From NCBI GenBank assembly GCA_964247055.1, contig OZ176055.1, positions 1,178,001 to 1,242,000 of the forward strand: DNA of 64,000 nucleotides, in the 5' to 3' direction. The notes under the pieces are model-generated. The model was not told the DNA's origin, ran no database searches, and saw only the letters and a program-made list of their open reading frames with translations. Of the stretch, positions 50,601 to 61,856 are shown one piece after another (positions within the stretch are counted from its first letter, which is position 1; every line of letters begins with the position of its first letter). The position numbers and the translations under genes were made by a program. Source of the stretch: Paragordius varius (Eukaryota > Nematomorpha).

Positions 50601-53600
50601 CATCATTGTTGGTTGTACAACAGCACTGTAAATCTTACCTTTTACTTTTAGGTCAATGTTTTTATCGCACAAAACATTTGAGATCTTTTTATAATTTGCC
50701 CAACTATTTCGAATTCTTAAATTAATATCATGCGTTAACGAGCCATCTGCTGCTAAAATAGCTCGTAAATATTTTCATTCCTTCTGACCTTTAAATATCC
50801 CCACCAAAATTTATAAGTTCCGTTTTCTTTTATTAAGTTTTATTCCGCATCGTCGTAACACGTCAATCCATTTACCCACCAATTCTTTCAATTCCTGCAA
50901 ATCGTCGGACAGCACTATTAGGTCGTCTGCATAAAGAAAATACCAGCCATCATGTTGCCCCACTTTTTTTGAAATTTCGCCCAGGCATATTATAAAGAGT
51001 AACGGGCTGATTGCTAACCCTTGATAGACCCCTTGGTTTATTTCAATAGGATCTGACACTCCCTGGTGTGTTTTAACTTTGGTTTGATGTATCTTACATG
51101 CTTTTTTGAATCTTTATGTAGCTTTCAGGGACGTTTTTTTATCTTAAACTCCACCATGTTGTACTCCGTGGTATTCTGTCGAACGCCTTTTTTCTATTTA
51201 TCGTTTTATTTGAATATAACATATTCCGAATCATGATTCTTATTCCTCAGTCATCCATTTTTTTGGTTAATTTTTTGGTTACATCATATATTTTAGTGCT
51301 TAGCTTATCATTTATTATTCTTATTTATTGTGTTTTTGTTTTTTATGGGTATCTTTTGTAAGGCGTGCAGGCCAGACCTGGCCAGTCCTGCACGGAGGTA
51401 GGGGCCAATAGGGATAAGGAATGTTGTAGAGTGTGTTTTGCCAGTATAAATGTTGGTTCGTTAAAAAGTAAGTTATATGATTTAGTTGAAACTATGAGGG
51501 TAAATGTAAATTTTTTGTGCATTCAGGAAACCAGATACCGTGATAAAATGTTTTATTCAGGTTATGGTTACAGTGGGGTCGCCATAATAGTGTGTCCAAG
51601 ACTTGCCAATCAAGTAATTGAGGTTAAACGTGCTGACAGTAGCATTATAAGTGTGTCGACCTATTATTTAATAAAAGGGTTTTTACCATCTTTAGCGTTT
51701 ATGCCCCCCAGATAGGGTTAACTAAACCGGAGAAAGATAAATTTATGATTTGTTAGACGCAGAAATGACTTCATTAAAGAAAGACAGAGAAATCATATCT
51801 TGAGGTAATTTCAATGGGCACGTGAAATAGGAGAGGTTTTGAGCCTTGGCATGGCGGAAAAGGCTACGGGGTTATAAAGGAAGAAGGGGCTAGTTTATTA
51901 AGATTTAAATACCTTTTTTTACTAAAAGGGACACCCATTTAATTCCCTACGAAAGTGGAAATAAGAAGTCACAAATCGATTAAATTCTGGTACCACGAAA
52001 GTCTAAGTTTGTTGTGGACTGCAAAGTCATACCTAACCTGCAGATTAGCACCCAACATAATTTAATTATGTGTAAATATATTACAGATGTACCAATAAAT
52101 ACTAAAAAGCCTAAGCTTATAGCGCCGAAGGTAATTCAATCGGATTCTTTAAGAAATAGTAAAGAAATATTTGTAGAAACGGTAGGAATACTAGACAGGA
52201 ACAGTGATCCAGAAAAGGTTTGATCTCACAGTGGCAAAAAAAAATAGAGAGACGGGAGTTAAGGTGTGCGGAATGAAAGGTGGCAGAAATCACAGGTTTA
52301 TAGAGAGGCATGGCTGAAAGACGAAAAAATAATTCTGAAATCGCGAAAGAAAAGAAAGCTTTTAAAATGTGGAAGTTTACCGACCAAGCAGAAGACAAGG
52401 ATAAATATAAAAGGATTAATAAGGAACTTAAAAGGCTTGCAAGTTTGTCAAAAAAGAAAAGACCGCATCATTATATGAAGAGTTGAACAGTAAGCAAGGT
52501 CTAAACAAAGTTTTAAAAATTGCTCGACAAAGACATAGAAGAAAGCTGGACTTGCCTCCTTACGCGACAGCTATTAAAGATAAAAATGGCAAATTACTCG
52601 TTGAGGAAGAGTAAATATTGAAAAGGTGGAAAGAACATTTTCAGGACCTTGAATTGGGCGTCAGTGAAACAAATTTACGCGAAGCACCAGATTATATATC
52701 TGCGCATATTGAAAGTATAACAAAAGGAGAAGTCAGGGCTAGTTTAGAAGAGATGTCAATAAATAAGCCTGCAGGTCCAGACGATATTAACATAAACTGT
52801 TGGAAAATAATGTCAGAGAAAGGTAATGAATTTTTGGCGAAGTTACTACAGGTATGATACCATCCGAATGGCAGGAGAGTTTCACTCTTCCTATTTTCAA
52901 GGGTAAAGAAGATAATGATTGTAATAATTACAGAGGGATAAGATTGATGTCGCATACAATAAAGTTATTTGAGAAAGTACTAGAGAAAAGAATGAAAAAA
53001 CTGGTTAATATAGAGGGTAATCAATTTGATTTTATTCCAGGAAAATCCACTATTGATCCGATTCACGCAGTAAGAAGGTGAATCGAGAAGCATATAGAAA
53101 TAAAAAAGGAGTTGCATGGTATTTGTATTGATATTGAAAAGGCGTTTGACAGAATACCTCGGAGTACAATATGGTGGAGTTTAAGACGAAAAAACGTTCC
53201 TGAAATTTACATAAAGATTCTAAAAAGCATGTATGATTCACACCAAACCAAAGTTAAAACACACCAGGGAGTGTCAGATCCTATTGAAATAAACCAAAGG
53301 GTCTATCAAGGGTTAGCAATCAGCCCGTTACTATTTATAATATGCATGGACGAAATTTCAAAAGAAGTAGATTTTCTTTTTTGGCTATAACTCATCATTA
53401 ATATGAAATATATTTTTGTGGCATAGTTTATTATTTTTTCAGTATTATTTTAATTTTAAACAAAATTTGATTTTTTTTAAATACCTATAAAAATATAGGT
53501 ACTTTTTAACTTTAAAAGACACATAATTTGTTAAAGGGTAAATTTGAATTGTTTAAGGGTCAATTTGAACTGTAAATGGTATAAATACTTCAATGGCACA

Positions 53601-55294
53601 AAATCAAAATAACATTAGAAATATTTAAAAAATAACTAGGCATAGAATAATATATTAAAATTCGATTTTTTTAATTGTATAAAAAAATGACTAATTTAAT
53701 TTATCAAAAAAATATAGTATTGCCTATAAAATATTAATAATAAAAAAAATATAAAATCGAGTTTCATAACCTTTGGGATCCAGTAAAAATTGAAATTATA
53801 CGGACAAAATGTAAGAATATAAAGACACACATTTTTTCTAAAAGACAACCCTACTTTTTCAAATTCATTATTTATTCAAAAATTACTAAATATTTTGGGT
53901 TGCAAAATAGGGATTAGGTATGTAAATTGTTAATAACTCAATTACTAACAATTTAAAAAGGTAATTAAAAAGTTTATGTAATCAAATTTAAGGTTAGAAA
54001 AAGTCTGGGGTTGTCTTTTAGAGAAAAAATAGTCTTTAAATTTTTATGTCGTTTTTTGTCACCCATAGTATAATTTTAATTTTTACTGCATATGTATCAC
54101 ACAAAAAATTAAGTTTTATTCAAATTAATTGATATACCATGGCGAATAAAAGTGACGTAACAAGTAAAAATATTGGACCACCATGGTGAAAAATGTCAAA
54201 TTCAATTTTGGGTTCTAGGACAACCCAATCACTGTCGGGCGAATCTTGCGGGTAACTAATTATTTTTGATAAATTCTTTGCATTTAAAGAGTTTGATGAA
54301 TGAAAATGGGAAAATAAGTGCGTACGAAGTGAGATTTGAATCAATTTTTCACCAAACTCTAAGTAAGACTTTACAGAAATTATTGCATAAAAGTTACTTG
54401 AATTACAGAATAAATTAGGGAGAATGTTGATGAAAAAAACATGACCCAACGGATACTGCGATTGCTATCGATATGAGCTAAGTAAAATTATAAAGACAAA
54501 AAAAAATTTCAAGGTAAAAACATTTAAAGTATAAGCGCAATATATTATATCAAAACCATGATTTTATTCTATATAACCTGGATGATTACAAATCTAAAAT
54601 TGAAGGTACGTATTAAAAAAACTTAAAATGGATTTAGACAAAAGGCAAAGTTTTGATAAATTAAAAGAAAATTATACAAGTTTTATCCAAATTAATGTGA
54701 TAAAAACAAACAAATCTGATCGTAATGAAATAAAACGAGTTTTATTATAAGGTTCATTATCAAAAATACATAAATTTGGGATTAGAACAAATTCTTATTT
54801 ATTACATATCGTCTACGATAAAAAATTAAATTTTTGCTTTGCTTTGAAAAAAATTTTACCGCACAAAAATTATATAAAAAATTATTAATATACCAAAAGC
54901 GACGCCAAATATGAGTACAGATAATTCGGTAAATAGCATGAAATAACGAAGTACTAGCCATAAAATTTTATCAATCGTATCCTCAATGGGATTATTGATG
55001 TTAAGAACCATGTACATTATGCAACGTAAAATATTTAGGAGATTACACATCCAAATCTACAAAAATATTTTTAATATGTCATATACTAAATAGTAAAATG
55101 CACTAATTATTGGATAATTTGCAGCTCTGAGTTTTAACCGTGCACGCCGATACCGAACTAACAAAAAAATGAGAAATGCCAAGTTTGGCAATAAAATCAG
55201 AAAATCCCATAATCGTATCCTTTATCATAATAAATTAATAATACCTAGATTGACCTAATTGATAGATTAAAATCCACTTGCAGACAGAAGTCAT
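47641..55294 (-). CDS. TPRA1: TPRA1-like seven-transmembrane protein (transmembrane protein adipocyte-associated 1)
   Basis: Orphan multi-pass membrane protein (GPR175 family) of uncertain function. Exons in gene order: 55294-55278 (uncertain), 55219-55087, 55056-54894, 54477-54398, 54368-54138, 50025-49965, 49419-49317, 48701-48621 and 48148-47641. Together they encode about 458 residues. Matches to the family in order: LWDFLILLPNLAFLIFLL, RRARLKLRA, DKILWLVLRYFMLFTELSV, AHIDSNRSIRWVMFFSS, HHGGPIFLLVTSLLFAM, VIVLLPHTSLRSRLILP, LAILNATQLIGSVLV, CLIDLTTFCYLIGLAPVMYL, TFLRGVF. The last exon encodes a long Asn/Gln-rich cytoplasmic tail unlike relatives. Introns of 30 nt (55057-55086) and 29 nt (54369-54397) contrast with one of 4.1 kb (50026-54137) holding a LINE nested in a MITE. 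The first exon could instead lie elsewhere: the Met chosen gives an in-phase 17-nt exon and a 58-nt intron. Confidence 0.88.
48267..48524. mobile_element. Mariner-like MITE in TPRA1 intron
   Basis: AACAGTAAAAATTAAAATTA at the left end and TTTCAATTTTTTACTTTT at the right end, facing ACGGGACAAAAAGT / TTTTTGTCC boxes. TPRA1 intron before the last exon. Confidence 0.6.
49436..49690. mobile_element. Mariner-like MITE, truncated at right, next to TPRA1 exon
   Basis: TTGAAATTATACGGACAAAA at the left with AAGACAAAACCATAC inside. The right arm is incomplete (AGTATAGTTGTCTTTTCTTG). A second half copy starts at 49731 (TACAGTAAAAATAAAAATTA). The TPRA1 exon at 49317-49419 ends only 17 bp away. Confidence 0.55.
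50182..51210 (-). mobile_element. RTE-type LINE, 3' half (RT from QGVSDP region to C-terminus)
   Basis: Minus strand in order: AFDRIP-like remnant, QGVYQGLAISPLLFIICLGE, WYFLYADDLIVLSDD (catalytic YADD), KWIDVLRRCGIKLN, VVQPTMMYNSQTWAIKKSE, LRWFGNVERRDNNYIGKK, RPKTRWIDTVKRDM. The last motifs are typical of RTE-clade elements. Interrupted by several frame changes. The 3' tail ends in an AT-rich stretch with GATATC at the 50171-50181 target repeat. Confidence 0.85.
51211..53376 (+). mobile_element. Same RTE-type LINE, 5' half in inverted orientation (endonuclease to mid RT)
   Basis: Plus strand in order: ASINVGSLKSK and FLCIQETRYRD (endonuclease start), a Gly-rich EN segment, SQIDILVPRK-like and DCKVIPN (EN end), RASLEEMSINKPAGPDDI, CNNYRGIRLMSHTIKLFEKV, FIPGKSTIDPIHAVRR, CIDIEKAFDRIPRSTIWWSL and QGLAISPLLFIICMDEIS. 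It overlaps the 3' half by about 260 bp (53120-53376 against 51210-50950). Several frame breaks and stops make it dead. Confidence 0.85.
53775..54090. mobile_element. Mariner-like MITE in the large TPRA1 intron
   Basis: CCAGTAAAAATTGAAATTAT to TTAATTTTTACTGCA with facing CGGACAAAATGT boxes. Lies 48 bp from the TPRA1 exon at 54138-54368. Confidence 0.65.
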
Positions 55295-55479
55295 CGATTG
55301 TCAGTGTAATATTACATTCATAAACACATTAGAAAACTACTTTGACTGAAACTCTCAGGTCGAATTGATCTTGTTTGACCTCTGATACTGATATGTTAAA
55401 AGCCTTGCTGAAAGTGTTAAACAAGAATATTATATATGCTTTATATAAACTTATCATATATCCCTAAAAGTCAACCCGA

Positions 55480-55585
55480 CCCCTGACGCAACTAGACGGC
55501 TGTCACTGAACAACCATTGACTGGTGTATGGAAGGGCAGCAAGGGACGTCTTTTGTGGAGAGTGGAGACGTGGTCTGCTACATAT
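55480..55585 (+). repeat. Dispersed GC-richer repeat, partner of 16721-16815
   Basis: Contains CCATTGACTGGTGTATGG, AAGGGCAGCAAG, GACGTCTTTTGTGG. The same blocks, in order, occur inverted at 16721-16815. Confidence 0.55.
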
Positions 55586-55790
55586 TTTCCTAATACCACT
55601 TAATACCTTATTAAATTCCGTTGTTGAAATAGATTATGCATTTCCGCATTCTCAAAATATTTTTACGTGGTGGCAAATTAAGAAATATTATATCGTTAAT
55701 ATCCAAATATATAAGATAAATATAATATTTAAATTTAATAATCAAATATCATTTTTGATTATATTTATTATTAAAATTTTTAACTCATAT

Positions 55791-56381
55791 TTAACACTTG
55801 GATACAAGACACTCATTTAATTCCTTCGATTCAAATTGGGGTAGTTGGATACCCCAGGCCTGTTTAAAATCAAATACTTTAAAAAGTATGGAAGGAATCG
55901 AAACTATGGGAAAATTTTGCACTTATATAACATTAATAAACCGAAATATATAAAAAATTTTATTAAAAAATACTGGATATTACTTAATTTATGTTAAAAC
56001 CAAAAGGTAAAAATTTCGTCAACCTGACATGTGTCAAATGGTAAAATTAATAAATAAAACAAAATAAACCGCGTTTTCTATTTCTATCAAGGTTAGATGT
56101 AATTTATATTAAAAATTAGCTTTAGTTTTACAACTAAAAATTGAATGATGACGATATTTTGCAAAAATTTTGTAAAATAAAAATGGCGTCCAAGTAGTTT
56201 GAGATGGAACTTTTTTTTCAAAACAATTTTTTATCAAGATATTTTTTCATATTTATATAATTTTTATCAGGATAGAAGCATATATTTAAATTGAAACCGT
56301 TTCCTTCAGTAGTTTTATAAAAATATTATTTTATATTTAGTCTGGGGTATTTAGATACCCCAATTTGTATCGAAGTGTTAA
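55791..56381 (-). mobile_element. piggyBac-like MITE, copy 4
   Basis: 591 bp, TTAA at both ends. Left end TTAACACTTGGATACAAGAC, right end inverse ATCGAAGTGTTAA. Orientation opposite to the other five copies. Full length. Confidence 0.8.
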
Positions 56382-56423
56382 TATAATAACGTTAAAAATA
56401 AATTACACCTATTGTACTATTTT

Positions 56424-58203
56424 ATGTTCCACCAAAGATCTCGCACACGCTTGAAATTATTATTTTTTGGACTCGTTATACTTTACATTTTATATAAAAG
56501 TATTAAATGTTATATATCTTAAAGTTAATATATATTTGACTATTCCAACTATATACCTTATCACACCAACATATGACCGTCCAGAGCAAATACCTGAATT
56601 TTTAAGGCTTGTGCAATATTTAAAAGATGTATCTCATATATGTTGGATTATTGTTGAGGATGCTCATTCTAATTCACCCAAATTGATCAATTTTTTAAAG
56701 GCTCACAATGTCAAAAATTACGTTTTGCTCAACATAAAAACTCCACAAACGCTTAAAGTTGATGTACGGTTTGAAATGTTTTTATATATTTTGTTTTTTA
56801 GCCCAAGAATCCTGGCATACATTGGGTACATCCACGAGGTGTCCTCCAAAGAAATTTGGGTTTGAATTGGCTTTTCAATTATTCGCAATCAACAGTTTCG
56901 GGGAGAAGAGCAGTTGCTAATGGCGTTATTTATTTTATGGACGATGATAACACATATGATCCACGGATTTACGAAGAGGTGTTTTTAAATTGAAAACCTA
57001 TATAATTAATGAATATATACATAAAACCATTTTCGAGCATTTTAAAATATCCTGCTTTGGATACTTTATGGATATTGTACAACTGTTTCATTGTATATTA
57101 ATTTTGACGAACAAGCCGAATTTTAGTATTTCAAAAAACGGTTGTGTTGCGGATAATAAGTTATGTATATTCGACAATTGGGATCATAAGGGTAGTTTGC
57201 TATATAGTTTATTAATTTACTTTGATATCTTTGCCCGTGTAATAAAAGTTGAGCATTTCTTTTAATAAATCAAAATTTTTGGTCTCTATGGCAAACCGTT
57301 TTAAGTGATTTAGAAAACGTGTTTAAATAAATTTACACTATATATAATCATTTTTTAGATGAGATATACACAAAGGGTATCTGTATGGCCAGTTGGTTTA
57401 GTTGGGGGTTTGTTAGTAGAAACACCAATAGTGGACCCAGAAAGCAAGAAAGTTATCGATTTTAATTCCATGTGGCATCGAGAGAATAGACGTTTTCCAT
57501 TAGATATGGCTGCTTTTGCCATTAATTTTGCTTTTTGGTTACAGCAAATTAATGCCAAAACTAATGAGCAATTAAAAAGCAATTTTATACGAGGGTATTT
57601 TTCACCCCAAAGCCTGATTGGAGAAATGGAAAATGATTTTTTGATGAGTTTACACGTAACGTTGCAAGATTTGGAACCGCGTGCTGAGTTATGCTCAAAA
57701 GTAGATAAATTAAATTAATAGACAAAACGTAATATAAAAGACATATATTTTTTTCTAAAAGAACGCCATATTTTTTAAACTTTTATTTTTTTAAATATAT
57801 AACCAACCTTTTAAGTGGCCCAGAGTAAGTATATAATTTGGTAACATTATCAATCATATATATTTCATGTTAAAAGTATCAACGGGTCATTAAAGTATGG
57901 TTATCTAATCTTAACATAAAAATATTTGTCTTTAAATTTTTACGCATTGTCGGTATACTTGGAATTTTTACTGTATGCATATTAGCAAAAAAAATCATTT
58001 TATAATTGATAGGGAATGAAATTGAAAGCAGTATAAAAATCAATTCTTTAAAAATATCATTGTTAGTCGACATAAAAATGAAAAATAATTTTTTACAGAT
58101 TTTAGTATGGCACACTAAATCATGGCCCGCTAAATTAAACCAGGAAGCCTTGCTTCAAAAACTTGGAAAACCCCCCTCCGATTATCAAATGAAATTATTT
58201 TGA
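56424..58203 (+). CDS. Galactosyl-beta-1,3-glucuronyltransferase-like protein (GT43, B3GAT family)
   Basis: Type II Golgi protein. Family members add glucuronic acid from UDP-GlcA to galactose, for example in the glycosaminoglycan linker. Exons 56424-56499, 56525-56763, 56802-56978, 57359-57700 and 58099-58203 give 312 residues (human 335 for B3GAT3). A short basic cytosolic tail and signal-anchor helix (LLFFGLVILYILY) precede TIYLITPTYDRPEQ, WIIVEDAHSNS, HPRGVLQRNLGLNWL, the DDD metal motif in GVIYFMDDDNTYD, RVSVWPVGLVGGL, FPLDMAAFAINFAF, LQDLEPRAELCSK and ILVWHTKSW. Introns 1 and 2 are 25 nt and 38 nt. The region that carries the catalytic-base Glu in relatives (GGYQESSLL in human B3GAT3) reads GYFSPQSLIGEM here, with no Glu at the expected place, so activity is uncertain. 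Which B3GAT paralogue it corresponds to cannot be told by eye. Confidence 0.92.
57719..57975. mobile_element. Mariner-like MITE in the last intron of the B3GAT-like gene
   Basis: Left end lacks the terminal bases (starts TAGACAAAACGTAATATAAA 18 nt after the exon 4 donor). Right end GGAATTTTTACTGTA. Inner arms GTATGGTTATCT. Confidence 0.55.
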
Positions 58204-58251
58204 TGTCCGTTTTTCATTTCATAAAGAAATAAATTATATATATATAATACA

Positions 58252-58590
58252 CATAGTAAAAATTAAAAACAACTCAAACTGCTAAAAACTGATTGTATTG
58301 ATAAAAAACTATTTCACAATAATCTAGATAGTTTACGATGGTGTACCATCAAAACTTATTGTTAAACAACCAATGTCAACATAAACTAAAAAACTGCTTA
58401 TAAAGATATATCCTTCAACTGAATTACAATTGTGGAATTTAAAATGGAGTGTAAAATATTATATTATAAGATATATATTTCTTGCAAACCCAAAAACAAT
58501 TATAAGGTTATTACATATATCCTGATTGGTTTTCCGATAGAAAGTCTGTTTTTTTAATAACTTGTCATTATAATTTCAATTTTTACTGTA
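58252..58590. mobile_element. Degenerate mariner-like MITE between B3GAT-like gene and NDUFB8
   Basis: Starts CATAGTAAAAATTAAAAACA and ends TTTCAATTTTTACTGTA. Inner arms largely lost. Occupies most of the 537-bp convergent spacer. Confidence 0.45.
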
Positions 58591-58740
58591 ATAAAACTTA
58601 ATAATCACCCACTATATTCCTATTTAAAAAATAGTTATCAATGAATTAACTTTCGTTATAAAAATAAATTTTATTTTAATTAAATTCATAGCTAGCTATA
58701 ATATATTTATTTCTCTAAAAACTCTTTACTCAAACTAAAA

Positions 58741-60933
58741 TCAATGGTGTAAGTTTTGATCTTGGGGTGTCAGGGGGAAAGAATAATGTATCATTCGCCT
58801 AATTTCGGTTGGGTATTCACCAGTAGTTTTCATAACCAAAAATTTTTCAATATAATCATAGGGATAATCTTTTTTCATCTACGATTATATGAATATTGTA
58901 TTTTATAACTTAAATAGCGGTTGCAAAAAAAATGTCTTTTTTATTAATTTTTTTAAATTAATGTAGTATTTTCATTTATCATTAAATATCCAAATTAAAA
59001 TCGAATTACATATAATTAATTATATTACAGCGACTGGAATAAAAAACGAATATGTGGAAATTGTATTTTATAACATGAATAACGGTTTAAAAAAATATCT
59101 TTTTGGATAAAATTTGATAAATGCTAGTTTTTAATATATTTATATTTTAAAAGACTATATTTGTAAGATGTTTAACAGAAAAAATAAGTCATCAAAATTT
59201 AATTTTTGAATATATTAGGTGTATAATTTTTAAATTTAACAATAAAGAACTAATTATAACACAAATAAGAAAATCTACACCAATATTTTACAAAAATCGC
59301 AATATAAAACAAAAACGCAAAACGGTTTAATATTATATAAAAACCTACTTATTATTAACTATAAATAAAAAGAATTAATATTAATTACACGTGGCCAATC
59401 AATGATTGTATCTTGAAAGAACCAAGCAAGGAAAACTAAGCCAAAAAGCGAGCCCCAAGAAAATAGATTGTGCATAAACCTAAAATTATTGTATAATATA
59501 ATAGGGAAATCATAATTTTTTTATATCAAATATTTATTTTTCATTTTTGTTTTATGGTTTAAAATAACTACGAAAAATTTATATTAAAATGAATTACCAT
59601 CCTATTTTGGGTTTTAAATTCATATCAATGTGTTCGCCCACAATGTGCCACATTGGATGTACCTATATATATATATTTATATATATATATATATAAAACG
59701 GGAAATTTTAATTAAAATTATGCGTCTTACGAGGCATTCAAAACAGGTTTATATTTTACAACCAATATTTCTTTAACATGAGACCTATATTTTAAACAAT
59801 TTAAAGCGAGATCGTTTAGAAAAATGCTTAATTTAATAAATAATTTGCAGTTTAACGAAAAGAAAAGCTATTCTATCTATTATCGCTTTTACACCAAATT
59901 GTTAAGCCTTAACCTCATAAAAAAACTCTTTTCACTACGGAATCATCCATATAGTGTAAAAAACTAAAAAGGCACATATTAAGAAAATATATGACAGGTA
60001 CAAACAGGCTACATTCAATAAAACTAAAATATACAGCATAACGGACCAAGAAATCGAATAAAATCACAAAAGAATGAAATAAGGGGGAAAATCATTTTTA
60101 GTGTGCATGTTTTTTCTTTAATCGAAATTTTTACCGTATCTTTACTTACTAATATAAATTCTATTTAATTCATATTAGGGAAAATTCATTTTTCGTTTGC
60201 ATATATTGGTTTCATTTAAAATAAGTTTTAGTGCATTTTAACTCATCATGCTGTATTCTCTAAAAACGATTTTTTATTAAAGTAACTTTACCGGTTCGTA
60301 GTAATCACGAAACCATGGTGCATTCCAAGAATAAGTTGGGTCTTTTAGCGGACCAAAAATATATGGTAATTTGGGGTAATCTCCTACCCCAAGACCATCG
60401 TCAGGGTAGGGTTCATAATCTTCCACAATCATACCATATTTCCGGGCAGCACGTTCCCTTTCCTCTGGAGTTTTGGGGTACGGACCAATAGAAAATTCTC
60501 CATCTATTTTGACATATATTATCATGCTTTATTTCATTTCAAAGCGTTTTTTATTGAAATTAACAGTATTTTTCACAAAAATCAAATAAATCTTGATATA
60601 TTTTTACAAAATCCAAAAAAAGGTTTTAAGAATGAAATTAAAATTTTTTTATGTATGTTCAACAACTAACAATGATAGGTATATATTGGTATATAATCTA
60701 ACTTTTAACCCATAGGAAACAAATATAAAATATGTTGGTTTAAAATCATTATATATTACATTTGAGCTAATGTAAGACAAAACAATTTTCAATCCGAAAT
60801 TAAAGCAAATAGCCATATTATTAGTGGAAATAATATACTTACGCGCTGCATATAGTGGAATTGTTGGATGGTATGTTTTTACCGTTAAAAATGCTTTAGG
60901 ACGAAAATTTAAGGTTGCTCGCATGCAATTCAT
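58741..60933 (-). CDS. NDUFB8: NADH dehydrogenase (ubiquinone) 1 beta subcomplex subunit 8
   Basis: Accessory subunit of mitochondrial complex I, inner membrane. Exons in gene order: 60933-60843, 60503-60292, 59662-59598, 59479-59389 and 58878-58741, giving 198 residues (human 186). The N-terminus ([19 protein letters not shown]) is basic and lacks acidic residues, as a mitochondrial presequence. Then come [19 protein letters not shown] and [20 protein letters not shown] (the family hallmark), a membrane helix ([12 protein letters not shown]), [12 protein letters not shown] and RRMIHYSFP near the end. Exon 3's acceptor is embedded in a (TA)n tract at about 59663-59696 with no polypyrimidine stretch. 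Convergent with the B3GAT-like gene, 537 bp apart. Confidence 0.93.
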
Positions 60934-60990
60934 AGGTGATATTTTGTAGCATCACAAAACAATATGTTAGAGATATTTTTTCTACATATA

Positions 60991-61577
60991 TTAACACTTC
61001 GATTCAAATTGGGGTATCTAAATACCCCAGACTAAATTTAAATTAAAATTTTTAAATAACTACTGAAGGAAATGGTCCCAATTTAAAATGCTTTTATCTT
61101 GATAAATATTATAGAAATATGCCAAAATATCTTGATAAAATTTTGTTTTGAAAAAAAAGTTCCATATCGAACTAATTCGACGCCATTTTTATTTTATAAA
61201 AATTTTGCAAAATATCGTTTTTATTTAATTTTAAGAGTAAAACCGAGGCTAATTTTTTATATAAATTACATCTTACATTGATAGAAATAGAAAAAGCGGT
61301 TTATTTTGTATTATTTTTTAATTTTAAAATTTGACACATGTCACGTTGACGAAATTTTCACCTTTCGGTTTTAGCTCAAAATAAGTAATATCAAGTATTT
61401 TTGAATAAAATTTTTTATATATTTCGGTTTATTAATGTTATATAAGTGCAAAATTTTCCCATGGTTTTGATTCCTTCCATACTTTTCAAAGTAATTGATT
61501 TTAAACAGGCCTGGGGTATCCAACTACCCCAATTTGAATCGAAGTACTAAAATGAGTGTGTTGTATCCAAGTGTTAA
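60991..61577 (+). mobile_element. piggyBac-like MITE, copy 5
   Basis: 587 bp, TTAACACTTCGATTCAAATT to TATCCAAGTGTTAA. Best preserved together with copy 1. It starts 57 bp upstream of the NDUFB8 start codon, so it lies in or next to that promoter. Confidence 0.82.
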
Positions 61578-61856
61578 TCATACTAAAAAAATAGTCTTAA
61601 ATTCATATGAATTGGGAAAATACTTTATATGCAATGGAATAACCAAATATATTGGCTCATTCACAATGAACAGAATATTTAATATTAGAGTTCATGATAT
61701 GAACCTCACATTCCATAAACAATATATATGCGTGCATAACACTTCATGACCTTATAATTTATATGTACGCGAAATATTTTTGGGTAGTTTTTTAACCCAA
61801 AGCATGAAGTAGCACACAAAAACTACTGAAAAAAATTCTGGTTAAAATTTAATTTT

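Larger units (their letters stand above)
50091..53585. mobile_element. CAATTCAAATTCACCC element split by a LINE insertion
   Basis: Left part 50091-50181 (TACCATTTACAATTCAAATT, three units, then the core up to TTTTTTGGCTA). Right part 53377-53585 (core from TTTTTTGGCTA, two inverted units, GAACTGTAAATGGTATA). The LINE at 50182-53376 lies in the core. All in the 4.1-kb TPRA1 intron. Confidence 0.75.
55295..56423. other. Divergent TPRA1/B3GAT upstream region
   Basis: About 1.1 kb between two outward-facing genes. More than half is a piggyBac-like MITE (55791-56381). The dispersed repeat at 55480-55585 and AT-rich DNA fill the rest. Promoters must lie here, but none is recognisable by motif. The MITE ends only 42 bp before the B3GAT-like start codon. 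Confidence 0.6.

Noticed and set aside
55524-55820. 98-codon open frame
   Set aside because: Begins in a dispersed repeat and continues into a MITE end. Composition and lack of homology argue against a gene.
61495-61749. 84-codon open frame
   Set aside because: Starts in the end of a MITE and runs into AT-rich DNA. No motif, no splice partner.
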